Below, piece after piece: positions 49,077 to 57,856 of a stretch of DNA of 64,000 bases. The position numbers and the translations under genes were made by a program. A model generated the notes under the pieces. It did no database searches, was not told where the DNA came from, and saw only the letters and a program-made list of their open reading frames with translations. This stretch comes from Litorivicinus sp. (GTDB taxonomy: Bacteria > Pseudomonadota > Gammaproteobacteria > Pseudomonadales > Litorivicinaceae). Every line of letters starts with the position of its first letter. Position 1 is the stretch's first letter. The stretch spans positions 124,001-188,000 of the forward strand of contig JAGYKJ010000007.1 in NCBI GenBank assembly GCA_018401755.1. Direction: 5' to 3'.

Positions 49077-50262
49077 TTGACCGTTCAAGCCACCACATGA
49101 TCAGGGGCTGGCTGGCAACAATCAGGATGTAGGCTGCCAATAGCCACTCGATGTGCTCCAATGCACCTGTCGGTCCAGTCGACAGAATCCACGCACCCAT
49201 GACAGCACCAATACCAGTGCCCAGATGCCTCACCGTTACCTGAAATGCCATGTGGGCTCCACGCTCTTCTGGCACTGGGACGAGACTAGAGCCGGTGTGA
49301 GCAACCACACTGCGCGCTGAATTAAAGACCATCATGATCGGGAATAGCACCATCAGTGGGGCAATCAGTGGATCAAAACCAAACAACACGATCGCTGAGA
49401 TGACTGATCCCAAACTGACTACCACGCTGGCGCGGGCAATCCCGAATCGATCTGCATTCCAACCGGCAATTTGCATCGACATCAGCGTGCACGTGCCGCC
49501 AATCGCATAGAGCAAGCCAATCAGCTCCCGTGGGTATCCAAGATTCATTTGAAAATAGGTGAACATGTTTGGAATAAATAGAAAGCTCGCGATGGGGGTG
49601 ATACCGACAATGAGGTAGGCGACCGCCGTTTTCTTCCTCGCTAAAAATGTCCAGGTTCCCTGCCAGCGCCCGTTGCGTCGCGTTTGTAGATGGTTTGGAA
49701 TAAATAAGAGCGTTGCGAGCATCGCCAATCCACTTGCCACTGCGACACTGTAAAAGGGTAACTGCCAGCCGCCGATGCGAGCGAGTTCGAGTCCCAATGG
49801 TACCCCCGCGATGGCGGCAACGGAAAAAGCAGCGCCAGCTAAGCCGACCGCGCGACCGCGTTTTTCCGGCGCAATGGCATCAGTGAGAATAGTCATGGCC
49901 AGGCCAGTCGCAGGTCCCCCAAACATCCCCGCCAAGGCGCGCCCGACTAGCAAGCCAGTTAGGCCATAGGATTCACCTAGGCTCGGCGTGATCACAGCAA
50001 TGCACAGAAGTCCCGCGAGGCAGCAAGCCAGGGCCCGTTTCCGGGGAAGGATATCCATGTAGCGCGCACTCATGAAGCTCACGGTAGCTGCTGAAAATAC
50101 GTAGGCGGCCGTGATCAATCCCAGGGCGTCAAGGCGTAAGCCGAGTTCCCTCGCAAAATCGGGTCCCAGTGGCATGATCATCATGAAGTCGACGATTGTG
50201 ACAAACTGAATTCCGAGCACTAATAAGGTAATTTTCAGTTCGAAGCGCGAGAGACCAAACAT
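49039..50262 (-). CDS. MFS transporter (AraJ/drug efflux type)
   Basis: 407 residues with 12 hydrophobic segments. DHA1-like features: a first-helix FVTIVDFMMIMPLGPDFA, MSARYMDILPRKRAL (motif A-like loop), GRALAGMFGGPATGLAM and AIAPEKRGRAVGLAG, then a second half starting FLARKKTAVAYL. This arrangement is common in AraJ/YdhP-like efflux proteins. Substrate unknown. Its 3' end overlaps rnj by 38 bp in convergent orientation, so the two messages share complementary ends. Confidence 0.85.
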   Translation of the reverse strand: MFGLSRFELKITLLVLGIQFVTIVDFMMIMPLGPDFARELGLRLDALGLITAAYVFSAATVSFMSARYMDILPRKRALACCLAGLLCIAVITPSLGESYGLTGLLVGRALAGMFGGPATGLAMTILTDAIAPEKRGRAVGLAGAAFSVAAIAGVPLGLELARIGGWQLPFYSVAVASGLAMLATLLFIPNHLQTRRNGRWQGTWTFLARKKTAVAYLIVGITPIASFLFIPNMFTYFQMNLGYPRELIGLLYAIGGTCTLMSMQIAGWNADRFGIARASVVVSLGSVISAIVLFGFDPLIAPLMVLFPIMMVFNSARSVVAHTGSSLVPVPEERGAHMAFQVTVRHLGTGIGAVMGAWILSTGPTGALEHIEWLLAAYILIVASQPLIMWWLERSIKSESLAPVDVV

Positions 50263-50717
50263 GCAGTAATCCGGATGGAGGAGGGAAACCCAAGGCGTTT
50301 AAGGTAGCGGATTTCCAATCAAGGAGCTATGCGCGAGGCATTGTGAGTTGGTCTTGGGAATACACATCGACGGATCTAGATGGTCCCCCGGGCAAGAATC
50401 GAACTTGCATCTAACCCTTAGGAGGGGCTTGTTCTATCCGTTGAACTACCGGGAGTGACCTAAGTTTAGCTGATTTACGGGATGTGGTCCGCATCTCTCT
50501 GGAGTGCATCCAAATTTGGACCGCTCACGGGGGCTATTGTTTCGTTCCAATGAAATTGAGTACGAGCGATTAAGCATCTAAGGTCGCGATAGCCTGTAAC
50601 GCGATGCGAGTGTCAGCACTGCCCAGGGTGTTGCAGAGTTGTGACCCTCTTATTAGGGATGCGCCGACCGCGCAGAGTTTCCGGTACACTCGCGGCGGAT
50701 AAACGGATTGGCGCGGC
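50263..50717. other. Intergenic region with tRNA-Arg(CCU) and the ccm promoter region
   Basis: About 455 bp. Apart from the tRNA at 50381-50455, no gene is supported; a minus-strand frame from 50845 to 50570 is an antisense shadow of ccmA that runs on by chance. GGTACACT at 50683-50690 could hold the ccm -10 (TACACT), but no good -35 was found 16-18 bases upstream. Confidence 0.5.
50381..50455 (-). tRNA. tRNA-Arg(CCU)
   Basis: A 75-nt cloverleaf with encoded CCA. The anticodon loop CTCCTAA gives CCU (arginine AGG). The T-arm GCAAG-TTCGATT-CTTGC is canonical. The acceptor pairs CTCCCGG with CCGGGGG (one G-U), so position 1 is C, unusual for a bacterial tRNA 5' end. Confidence 0.93.
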
Positions 50718-51308
50718 ATGACCCTTGAACTGAAACATCTACATTGTGAACGGGATGATCGGGTGTTATTTCGTGACATCTCACAGTGCGTTAAGCGTGG
50801 TGAGATCTTACGTGTTGCTGGACCCAACGGTGCTGGAAAGACCACCCTATTACGGATGATTGCAGGCCTTTTTGAGGCGGATGGTGAGGTGCTCTGGGAG
50901 GGCGCACCACTGAGCGCAATACCAGAATCCGTCCTCTACATTGGACACGCACCGCAAGTGACTCGGGAGTTAACCGTCCAAGCGAATTTACAGTTTCTGT
51001 CCGGAGCCACTTTGGAAGCAGTACGTCATGCACTGCAGGCAGTGGGCTTACGTGGTTACGATGACAGCCTGGTTCGTGAGCTCTCACAGGGACAGAAACG
51101 GCGGGTTGCGCTGGCGCGACTGTGGCTGGAATCAAGGCCTCTGTGGATTTTGGATGAGCCATACACAGCCTTGGATGTGGAAATGGTTGCCGTGCTTGAT
51201 CAACGTATCAAGCAACATACTCAAGCACAGGGTGTGTGCTTACTCACCACCCATCAGCCCCCGCAGCAACTTGACTACCGCACCTTGGAGTTGGGCCATG
51301 GGCATTGA
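50718..51308 (+). CDS. ccmA: Cytochrome c maturation ABC ATPase CcmA
   Basis: 196 residues, small for an ABC ATPase, as usual for CcmA. Walker [17 protein letters not shown], signature LSQGQKRRVALARL (the CcmA variant with SQGQ), Walker B LWILDEPYTALD and switch LLTTHQP. With CcmB, CcmC and CcmD it releases holo-CcmE. It is the first gene of the complete ccm operon and overlaps ccmB by 11 bases. Confidence 0.94.
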   Translation: MTLELKHLHCERDDRVLFRDISQCVKRGEILRVAGPNGAGKTTLLRMIAGLFEADGEVLWEGAPLSAIPESVLYIGHAPQVTRELTVQANLQFLSGATLEAVRHALQAVGLRGYDDSLVRELSQGQKRRVALARLWLESRPLWILDEPYTALDVEMVAVLDQRIKQHTQAQGVCLLTTHQPPQQLDYRTLELGHGH

Positions 51309-51972
51309 GTGGCGGATCATTCAGCGGGAGTGGCGGCTGGTCATGGCACGCCCGGGCGAGGTCCTCAAACCCATGTGGTTTCTACTACTGGTGATCAGCC
51401 TGATTCCACTGGCGCTCTCGCCAGACTCGACGCTGCTCGCCGAGATTGGGCCTGCGATGATTTGGGTTGCGACCTTGTTGGCGATCTTGCTCAATATGGA
51501 TCATCTGTTTAAGGATGATTATTCAGAGGGCGTACTCGAGCAATGGTTGTTTTGGTCGCGTCCTTTTGCGTGGTGTGTGGCCATTAAACTATTAACCCAT
51601 TGGCTGTTTTATATCCTCCCTTTGATCTTGATGACGCCTATTGTCGGCCTAATGTTATCAATTGAAGCTGACGTGATTGCAGTGCTTTTGGTAACCTTGC
51701 TCGTCGCGACACCTGCACTGACTTGTTTCAGTGGCTTGGGCGGGGCGTTGACCTTAGGTGCAGCGCGATCGGGCGTCCTCGGTGTCTTGGTCATGTTGCC
51801 GTTATTCGTTCCAGTGGTGATTTTGGCGGCTGGCGTGATCACGCGTACCACGGATGGTGCAGGCGTTGGGCCATTGCTGGCTCTGTTAGCAGCGTTTAGT
51901 CTCGGTGCGGCGATATTGATGCCGCTTGCGATTGCAGCAGCGATTCGGCTGAATATTGGAGGTTCAACCTAA
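51298..51972 (+). CDS. ccmB: Heme exporter permease CcmB
   Basis: 224 residues with six helices. CcmB marks: IIQREWRLVMARPGEVLKPM (in part: REWRLVMARPGEVLKP), LFKDDYSEGVLEQWL, HWLFYILPLIL and GGALTLGAARSGVLG VLVMLPLFVPVVI around the fifth helix. ATG 51298 gives the family length; the much longer open frame upstream is read out of ccmA. Its stop overlaps the ccmC start (TAATG). Confidence 0.93.
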   Translation: MGIEWRIIQREWRLVMARPGEVLKPMWFLLLVISLIPLALSPDSTLLAEIGPAMIWVATLLAILLNMDHLFKDDYSEGVLEQWLFWSRPFAWCVAIKLLTHWLFYILPLILMTPIVGLMLSIEADVIAVLLVTLLVATPALTCFSGLGGALTLGAARSGVLGVLVMLPLFVPVVILAAGVITRTTDGAGVGPLLALLAAFSLGAAILMPLAIAAAIRLNIGGST

Positions 51973-52715
51973 TGGCTTGGCGTTGGTTTCATCAGTGGGG
52001 ATCTCCGCGTTGGTTCTATGAGCGCGCATCTCGTTGGCAAGCGTGGGCGGGCTGGATTGCGGTTATTCTTCTTGCCGTCGGCACCGTATGGGGTTTGGCC
52101 ATTGCGCCTGTGGATTATCAGCAAGGCCATAGCTACCGAATCATTTATCTGCATGTGCCTGTTTCGTTTTTAGCACAAGCGCTCTATTTGGCGATGGCCA
52201 TTGCGGCTGCGGTGTTGTTGGTGTGGCGGATGAAGCTTGCTGATGTCGCAATGCAGTCACTTGCGATCGTGGGTTTTGCCTTTTGTGTGTTGGCATTGGC
52301 CAGTGGTGCGATCTGGGGGAAGCCAACCTGGGGAACCTATTGGGTGTGGGATGCGCGCCTGACCTCAATGCTGATTCTGGCCTTTCTGTATTTGGGCATC
52401 ATTGGCTTGCGTTCTGCGATGTTGGACCCAAATACAGCAGGGAAAGCGTGCGCAATCCTCGCTCTGGTTGGAGCGATTAATCTACCAATCATTAAATATT
52501 CAGTGGAGTGGTGGAATACATTGCATCAACCTGCGAGTCTGACACTGACCGAAAAACCTGCGATGCCTGCATCGATGTGGGTTCCTCTTTTGATCAATAT
52601 TTGTGGCTATTACGCGGCGGCTGCCTATCTTGTGTTTGCGTCCATGCGCGGACTGGTCCTGCATCGCGAACGTCGGGCCCAATGGGTTCGAGAGTTGGTG
52701 GGTGCCCATGATTGA
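51972..52715 (+). CDS. ccmC: Heme transporter/handling protein CcmC
   Basis: 247 residues with six helices. The periplasmic WWD domain is present (WGTYWVWDARLTSMLILAFLYLG, in part WGTYWVWDARLTSML) between two conserved histidines: IIYLHVPVSFLAQ and WWNTLHQPASLTL. It loads heme onto CcmE with help from CcmD. It overlaps ccmD by eight bases. Confidence 0.95.
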   Translation: MAWRWFHQWGSPRWFYERASRWQAWAGWIAVILLAVGTVWGLAIAPVDYQQGHSYRIIYLHVPVSFLAQALYLAMAIAAAVLLVWRMKLADVAMQSLAIVGFAFCVLALASGAIWGKPTWGTYWVWDARLTSMLILAFLYLGIIGLRSAMLDPNTAGKACAILALVGAINLPIIKYSVEWWNTLHQPASLTLTEKPAMPASMWVPLLINICGYYAAAAYLVFASMRGLVLHRERRAQWVRELVGAHD

Positions 52716-52905
52716 GTGGCAGTTTGAGTCGCTTGCTGCCTTGATCGCGATGGCACCTCACGGCCCCTTTGTCTGGTCTGTATACGGACTGGGTGCGCTC
52801 GTACTGGGTGGGCTGACCTGGCATGTACGGCACGCGCATTCGCACGCCATCACACGTATCCAACGTCAATTTGAACGAGAAGGTGGACATGAATCCGAAA
52901 CGTAA
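52708..52905 (+). CDS. ccmD: Heme exporter small protein CcmD
   Basis: 65 residues with one membrane helix ([17 protein letters not shown]) preceded by the CcmD-typical MAPHGPF and followed by a basic coiled tail. Its ATG lies inside the ccmC 3' end and its 3' end overlaps ccmE by 17 bases. CcmD stabilises the CcmC-CcmE complex. Confidence 0.87.
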   Translation: MIEWQFESLAALIAMAPHGPFVWSVYGLGALVLGGLTWHVRHAHSHAITRIQRQFEREGGHESET

Positions 52906-53338
52906 GCAACGGTTACTGATCATCTTAGGGATGGTATTCGGGCTTGGTATCGCGGTGGGCTTGGTCATGTATGCGCTGAGTCAAAATATCAATTTATTTT
53001 TTACACCGACGCAAATCGCCACTGGGACAGCACCTGACGATCAGTTTATTCGGGTGGGCGGCATGGTCCGCGAAGGCTCTATGACCCGTGACCCCTCGTC
53101 GTTACAAGTGGCCTTTGATGTGACCGATTTTGATCACAATGTGCGTGTCACCTACACCGGGATCCTGCCTGATTTATTTCGGGAAGGCCAAGGCGTTGTC
53201 GTGCAAGGTCGTGTCCATAATGGTTTATTCGCAGCTACCGAAGTACTTGCCAAGCATGACGAGAATTACATGCCTCCAGAGGTCACTGAAGCGCTTAAGC
53301 AATCGGGTCAACTTGACAAGATAATGGGACGGAACTGA
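52889..53338 (+). CDS. ccmE: Heme chaperone CcmE
   Basis: 149 residues: basic N-terminus (MNPKRKQRL), one membrane anchor ([20 protein letters not shown]) and a periplasmic OB-fold domain with [29 protein letters not shown] and the covalent heme-binding motif HDENY (His123, Tyr127, the H-x3-Y pair). AGGTGG precedes the ATG at 52889; the longer frame begins inside ccmD. It carries heme from CcmC to CcmF/H. Confidence 0.95.
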   Translation: MNPKRKQRLLIILGMVFGLGIAVGLVMYALSQNINLFFTPTQIATGTAPDDQFIRVGGMVREGSMTRDPSSLQVAFDVTDFDHNVRVTYTGILPDLFREGQGVVVQGRVHNGLFAATEVLAKHDENYMPPEVTEALKQSGQLDKIMGRN

Positions 53339-55314
53339 TGTTTGCCGAATTCGGACATTTTGCCCTAGTTACCGCCTTTGCAATTGCGATTTGCCAGTCT
53401 GTGATCCCACTGTATGGGTACTTCACCCAGCAAGACACGTTGATTGCGACAGCGAAGCCCTTAGCACTCCTGCAGGGGTTTGCGTTGGCTGTGTCCTTTG
53501 CGGTGTTGATGCACGGGTTTTTGGTCCATGATTTTTCGATCAGTTATGTTGCCAATAACTCGAACTTGTACCTCCCTTGGTATTTTCGGCTCAGCGCAGT
53601 CTGGGGTGCGCATGAGGGGTCATTACTCTTGTGGGCGCTGATTCTCGCAGTCTGGGGTGTTGCTGTTTCCCTGTTTAGCCGAGGTATTCCAGATGAGATG
53701 GCATCCTTGGTTCTGTCTGTATTGGGGATGATTGGGATTGGCTTTATCGCCTTCATGTTGTTTACCAGTAACCCCTTTGAGCGGCTGCTCCCCTTCGCGC
53801 CCGCGAATGGACAAGATCTCAATCCACTTCTTCAAGATCCCGGACTCATCTTTCATCCCCCGATGTTGTATATGGGGTATGTGGGCCTGTCGGTTGCCTA
53901 TGCGTTCGCGATGGCAGCCCTGATTGCCGGTCGTTTAGATGCAACCTGGGCACGCTGGTCTCGGCCTTGGACGACGATCGCATGGTCGTTTTTAACATTC
54001 GGGATCGCGCTTGGATCCTGGTGGGCGTATTACGAGCTCGGATGGGGTGGTTGGTGGTTCTGGGATCCCGTCGAAAACGCCTCATTAATCCCGTGGCTTG
54101 TGGCGACAGCCTTGATGCATTCGCTGGCGGTGACTGAGAAGCGAGGTTTGTTCCGGAGTTGGACAGTATTACTGGCGATCGCTGCGTTTTCGTTGTCGTT
54201 ACTCGGAACCTTTTTAGTCCGCTCTGGGGTCTTGACCTCGGTGCATGCCTTTGCCAATGATCCAGAACGTGGTGTATTTATCCTAGGGTTCTTGATTGTG
54301 GTGATTGGGGGATCCTTAACGCTCTATGCAATTCGTGCGGCCGCTGTGTCTGAACCTGGACGCTTTGGTTGGCTGTCTCGTGAGTCATGGCTACTCTTCA
54401 ACAACTTGATCCTGACGGTCATGGCGATCTCGGTATTACTCGGCACCCTCTACCCGCTGTTGGTGGATTCCCTGGGTGGCGGCAAGGTATCCGTTGGTCC
54501 TCCGTTCTTTAATGCGGTGTTCGTCCCTTTGACCGCGATTTTGGTCAGCTTCATGGTGTTTGGTCCATTGACCTCCTGGCAACAGATGAAGGATACCCGG
54601 CAGTATCGTCCATTGATTGTCGCTGGCCTTGTGAGTGTGATCGCGGGCCTTGTCTGGCCAACCCAAATGTTGGGAGCGTATTCCATCGCTTCGGCCTTGG
54701 GGACGGTGCTCGCCCTGTGGTTGGCACTGGGCACTGTCATCGATATTCGCCAGCGTATCCTGGAGTACGGTAGCGTCCGTGTCATGTCTCGAAAGGTCGG
54801 CGCTGGATTTTTTGGCATGTGGACCGCGCACATTGGCGTGGCAGTCACCATTTTTGGTGTTGCCATGGTGGAAAATCATACCGAGCATCGTGACTTGCGC
54901 ATGGGTCCTGGAGATGTGCAGGCATTGGGGCCCTATGAAGTGCGATTTATTCAATTGGAGAAAATCCAAGGGCCTAACTATGTCGCGGATCGCGTCACCT
55001 TCGAGGTATGGGAGGGGACTCGTTTGTATCAGGCAGTGATGCCAGAGAAGCGGCTCTATAACGCGTCGCAAATGGTGATGACCGAAGCGGCCATCGATCC
55101 TGGATTTACGCGGGATTTGTATATTGCGCTGGGTGAACCGCTCGGTGATGGGGATTGGGCAGTACGTTTGTCCATTAAGCCCTTTGTCGACTGGATTTGG
55201 GCTGGTTCATTTTTGATGGGGTTTGGAGGCATTGTGGCCATTACGGATCGGCGCTACCGCCGGGTCCGAGCTCGAAAAGCGGCGCTTCTTGAGGACCGGG
55301 TGGCTCCTGCATGA
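53338..55314 (+). CDS. ccmF: Cytochrome c heme lyase subunit CcmF
   Basis: 658 residues with about 14 helices. The WWD domain reads YYELGWGGWWFWDPVENASL, and SRPWTTIAWSFLTFGIALGSWW, RSGVLTSVHAFANDP and HIGVAVTIFGVAMVENH (each in part) are typical. It ligates heme to apocytochrome CxxCH motifs together with CcmH and CcmI. Starts within the ccmE stop (TGATG-type overlap). Confidence 0.96.
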   Translation: MFAEFGHFALVTAFAIAICQSVIPLYGYFTQQDTLIATAKPLALLQGFALAVSFAVLMHGFLVHDFSISYVANNSNLYLPWYFRLSAVWGAHEGSLLLWALILAVWGVAVSLFSRGIPDEMASLVLSVLGMIGIGFIAFMLFTSNPFERLLPFAPANGQDLNPLLQDPGLIFHPPMLYMGYVGLSVAYAFAMAALIAGRLDATWARWSRPWTTIAWSFLTFGIALGSWWAYYELGWGGWWFWDPVENASLIPWLVATALMHSLAVTEKRGLFRSWTVLLAIAAFSLSLLGTFLVRSGVLTSVHAFANDPERGVFILGFLIVVIGGSLTLYAIRAAAVSEPGRFGWLSRESWLLFNNLILTVMAISVLLGTLYPLLVDSLGGGKVSVGPPFFNAVFVPLTAILVSFMVFGPLTSWQQMKDTRQYRPLIVAGLVSVIAGLVWPTQMLGAYSIASALGTVLALWLALGTVIDIRQRILEYGSVRVMSRKVGAGFFGMWTAHIGVAVTIFGVAMVENHTEHRDLRMGPGDVQALGPYEVRFIQLEKIQGPNYVADRVTFEVWEGTRLYQAVMPEKRLYNASQMVMTEAAIDPGFTRDLYIALGEPLGDGDWAVRLSIKPFVDWIWAGSFLMGFGGIVAITDRRYRRVRARKAALLEDRVAPA

Positions 55315-55835
55315 GGCGGATGTTGTTGTGGCTTCCGCTGGCCATCTTTGGGATCTTAGCGGTCTTCTTTTTTCGCGGACTAAGTCTCGATCCCAACGCC
55401 CAACCGTCTGCATTGATCGGTCGAACATTGCCCGCTTTTCAATTGATGGAGCTCCATACTGGAGCGATGCTTACAGAGGCTGATTTGCCGTCTGGACCCT
55501 ATCTCCTGAATGTCTGGGCCAGTTGGTGTATTACCTGTCAAGTGGAGCATCCCTATCTCACTGAGTTGTCGAAGACCTTGCCAGTCGTCGGGTTGAATTA
55601 CAAAGACCAGCGAACGGCTGCGCAAAATTGGCTGGCTAAGCTCGGAGACCCCTATGTCCTTCATCTGTTTGATGACAGTGGTCAGTTAGGTCTGGACTTA
55701 GGCGTGGCCGGTGCACCTGAAACCTTTGTGGTGGATGCGTCAGGGGTGATTCGGGCGCGTATTCAGGGTGAAGTGAACGTGCGTGCTTTTGAACGAGAGA
55801 TTGCGCCAGTCCTGGCGGCTGGGGGATCTCGATGA
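55311..55835 (+). CDS. ccmG: Thiol:disulfide oxidoreductase CcmG (DsbE)
   Basis: 174 residues with an N-terminal anchor and a thioredoxin-like domain exposed to the periplasm. The active site is WCITC (Cys73, Cys76) in LNVWASWCITCQVEHP; the GAPETFVVD cis-Pro loop follows near 143. It keeps apocytochrome cysteines reduced for heme ligation. Overlaps ccmF and ccmH by four bases each. Confidence 0.94.
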   Translation: MRRMLLWLPLAIFGILAVFFFRGLSLDPNAQPSALIGRTLPAFQLMELHTGAMLTEADLPSGPYLLNVWASWCITCQVEHPYLTELSKTLPVVGLNYKDQRTAAQNWLAKLGDPYVLHLFDDSGQLGLDLGVAGAPETFVVDASGVIRARIQGEVNVRAFEREIAPVLAAGGSR

Positions 55836-56248
55836 TGCGCGCGTTGGTAGGTCTGCTGGCCGGATTATTGATGGCTACCGCGGTCTGGGCTGCGATTGAA
55901 ACCTATCAATTTGATTCGCCTGACCAGGAAGCCCGCTTTCGTCAGTTAGGGCTGGAATTGCGTTGCCCGAAATGCCAAAACCAAGCAATTGGCGATTCCG
56001 ATGCACCGATTTCGAAAGATTTGCGGGCTGAAGTTCATCGGTTACTGCTGGAGGGGGCGACAGATCAAGAGATTAAAGCCTTTATGGTGGCGCGCTATGG
56101 TCGTTATGTCCTCTATCGTCCTCCACTGGATCGTCAAACGGTCTATTTATGGGTGGGGCCGGGACTCTTTCTCGCGTTGGGTATCGGCTTAGTCGCTTAC
56201 CGAATCCGTCTCTCGAAACGCGCCTTGATGCAGGAGACGCCGTCTTGA
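55832..56248 (+). CDS. ccmH: Cytochrome c maturation protein CcmH
   Basis: 138 residues: signal peptide, then the redox motif LRCPKCQNQ (Cys45, Cys48) with DSDAPISKDLR, an MVARYGRYVLYRPP segment and a C-terminal membrane helix (VYLWVGPGLFLALGIGLVAYRIR in part). This is the short CcmH; the CcmI/TPR part is a separate gene, as in Pseudomonas rather than fused as in E. coli. Confidence 0.93.
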   Translation: MMRALVGLLAGLLMATAVWAAIETYQFDSPDQEARFRQLGLELRCPKCQNQAIGDSDAPISKDLRAEVHRLLLEGATDQEIKAFMVARYGRYVLYRPPLDRQTVYLWVGPGLFLALGIGLVAYRIRLSKRALMQETPS

Positions 56249-57075
56249 TTTTGATGCTTGGTTTTTCGCTCGTCTGCGTGGCGGCCTTGGCATGGGCACT
56301 GCGTCGATTCGGCCGACAGGGTGTCGTGGTCGGTACGTTGATTGGTTTGATTTCGATCGGAGGCGCAGGCTATCTGTATTGGAATCTCGGTGCCTATGAG
56401 ATGGCGCTATCCACAGAGGCACTGAATACCCTGCCCCCCGAGGAGCGAGCCTTTGTGATTGCACAGGCTGCCCAAGAGGAGTTCATGGCGCGAAATCGGG
56501 TTGCCGATCAAGAGATCATTAATTTATTTCAGTTGGTCCTTGAACTGGATCCTAAGCAAATTACGGCCCTGGGTTCCCTGGGTATTATTGCTTTTGAGGC
56601 CAGCGAGTATGCAATGGCGGCGGACTACTGGGGACGGATGCTGGCACAGTTACCGCCAGACTCGGATCAAGCACGCGCAATTGCAGGAGGTATTGCACGA
56701 GCAGAGCGTCTTGTTGCTTCGGTACCCTCTGGCGAGGCGGTCACGGTTCAAGTCAAGCTCCGGTTTGGTGAGGCCCCGGAGGTGTGGTCAGCGGAGCACC
56801 AACTCTTTATTTTCGCCCGCGCGCTCGAGTCAAATGGACCGCCCTTGGCGGCGAAACGTCTCGCTCCGAGCGCGATACCCGGGGAGATTATCCTCAGTAG
56901 TGATGATGCCGTGATGGGGCAACCGCTGGCCTTGGGGCAACGGATCGAGATCGTCGCCCGCCTGACTACCCATGGCCCCTCTGGTGGCACCGGAGATTGG
57001 GTGGCGACGTCTGGCGCAATGACAATGGAGTCGGGTGCTGCACTTGAGTTGGTCTTGACCCCTGTCAAACTGTAG
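56245..57075 (+). CDS. ccmI: Cytochrome c biogenesis protein CcmI
   Basis: About 276 residues. Two N-terminal membrane helices (LMLGFSLVCVAALAWAL; VVVGTLIGLISIGGAGYLYW) flank a short loop, then a TPR-like stretch (LELDPKQITALGSLGIIAFEASEYAMAADYW in part) and a C-terminal beta domain with LAAKRLAPSAIPGEI. TTG 56245 has AGGAGA eight bases upstream and overlaps the ccmH stop; ATG 56254 is the alternative. It presents apocytochrome to the lyase. Last gene of the operon. Confidence 0.87.
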   Translation: MILMLGFSLVCVAALAWALRRFGRQGVVVGTLIGLISIGGAGYLYWNLGAYEMALSTEALNTLPPEERAFVIAQAAQEEFMARNRVADQEIINLFQLVLELDPKQITALGSLGIIAFEASEYAMAADYWGRMLAQLPPDSDQARAIAGGIARAERLVASVPSGEAVTVQVKLRFGEAPEVWSAEHQLFIFARALESNGPPLAAKRLAPSAIPGEIILSSDDAVMGQPLALGQRIEIVARLTTHGPSGGTGDWVATSGAMTMESGAALELVLTPVKL

Positions 57076-57164
57076 GACGTCTACGACTAAGGAAGGTTGC
57101 AACTGGTTGCTGGGTCGTCATACTAGACTCTGCGTTGAAGGATCGGCGCATAGCAGGTGACGTC

Positions 57165-57827
57165 ATGGCGGATGGACAACAGTTAGTACATTTTCGGATT
57201 TCCACTGGATTATCCGAGCAAATAGCCTCGCATCTCGAAACTCAGATTATTGCAGGAGTCCTGCGATCTGGGCAGCGCATTCAAGAATCCAAGGTTGTTC
57301 AAGAACTGTCCGTATCACGGGGACCTGTTCGGGAAGCCCTCCTTATTCTGTCTCGACGACGCTTGATTCAATTGTTCCCACGTCGTGGTGCAGTCGTGAT
57401 GCCACTAAATGCTCCCTTGGTGCATAGCTTGTCTCAAGCTGTTGAACTGTTGATGCGCGAAGTATTGCGAGATCAGGCGGGTCGCTGGATGGAACTGAAG
57501 GGGCGGCAACTGGATGATGTGGCAGCGCAATCACGCGCCCAATACGGGATCACGAATCCGTTTTGTATCCTGAAATTTCTCGCAAAAGATCACCCGAACC
57601 CAATCTATGGTGATGTGATTTCCGATCTGTTACCGACCTTAGATCGCGTCTTCGGAAAGCTGACTAGGCATCATCCCGAGTGTGCGCGTTACCTCAAAGA
57701 ATTAGTGATGCATGATCTCGTGCCCGCCCTGGAGGCGCATTCTGTTGAAGGGGTGTCGCGGGTGATCGGTGCGCTCTGTCGGGGTGTTGAGCGTAAATAT
57801 CTTGAAAGTCTGGAGCGCACTGGCTAG
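57165..57827 (+). CDS. GntR-family (FCD-type) transcriptional regulator
   Basis: 220 residues. Winged helix: LSEQIASHLETQIIAGVLRSGQRIQE in pieces (QIIAGVLRSGQRI), SKVVQELSVSRGPVREALLIL as recognition helix and RRGAVVMPL as wing, all close to the FadR/GntR pattern. The C-terminal helical domain contains LVMHDLVPALEAHSVEGVSRV, an FCD-like end. AGGTGA six bases before the ATG at 57165 sets the start. It stands alone between ccmI and smc, so its target genes are not obvious. Confidence 0.83.
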   Translation: MADGQQLVHFRISTGLSEQIASHLETQIIAGVLRSGQRIQESKVVQELSVSRGPVREALLILSRRRLIQLFPRRGAVVMPLNAPLVHSLSQAVELLMREVLRDQAGRWMELKGRQLDDVAAQSRAQYGITNPFCILKFLAKDHPNPIYGDVISDLLPTLDRVFGKLTRHHPECARYLKELVMHDLVPALEAHSVEGVSRVIGALCRGVERKYLESLERTG

Positions 57828-57856
57828 TTTTCGCTTGTCATGACAAGGAATCGCCG

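Noticed and set aside
50570-50717. Minus-strand frame extending out of ccmA towards the tRNA
   Set aside because: It is the typical antisense frame of an ABC ATPase gene (PAPLGPAT type) that continues by chance; no start or ribosome-binding site supports it.
54436-55071. 211-residue minus-strand frame opposite ccmF
   Set aside because: Shadow composition (His, Gln, Arg-rich); ccmF motifs cover the plus strand.
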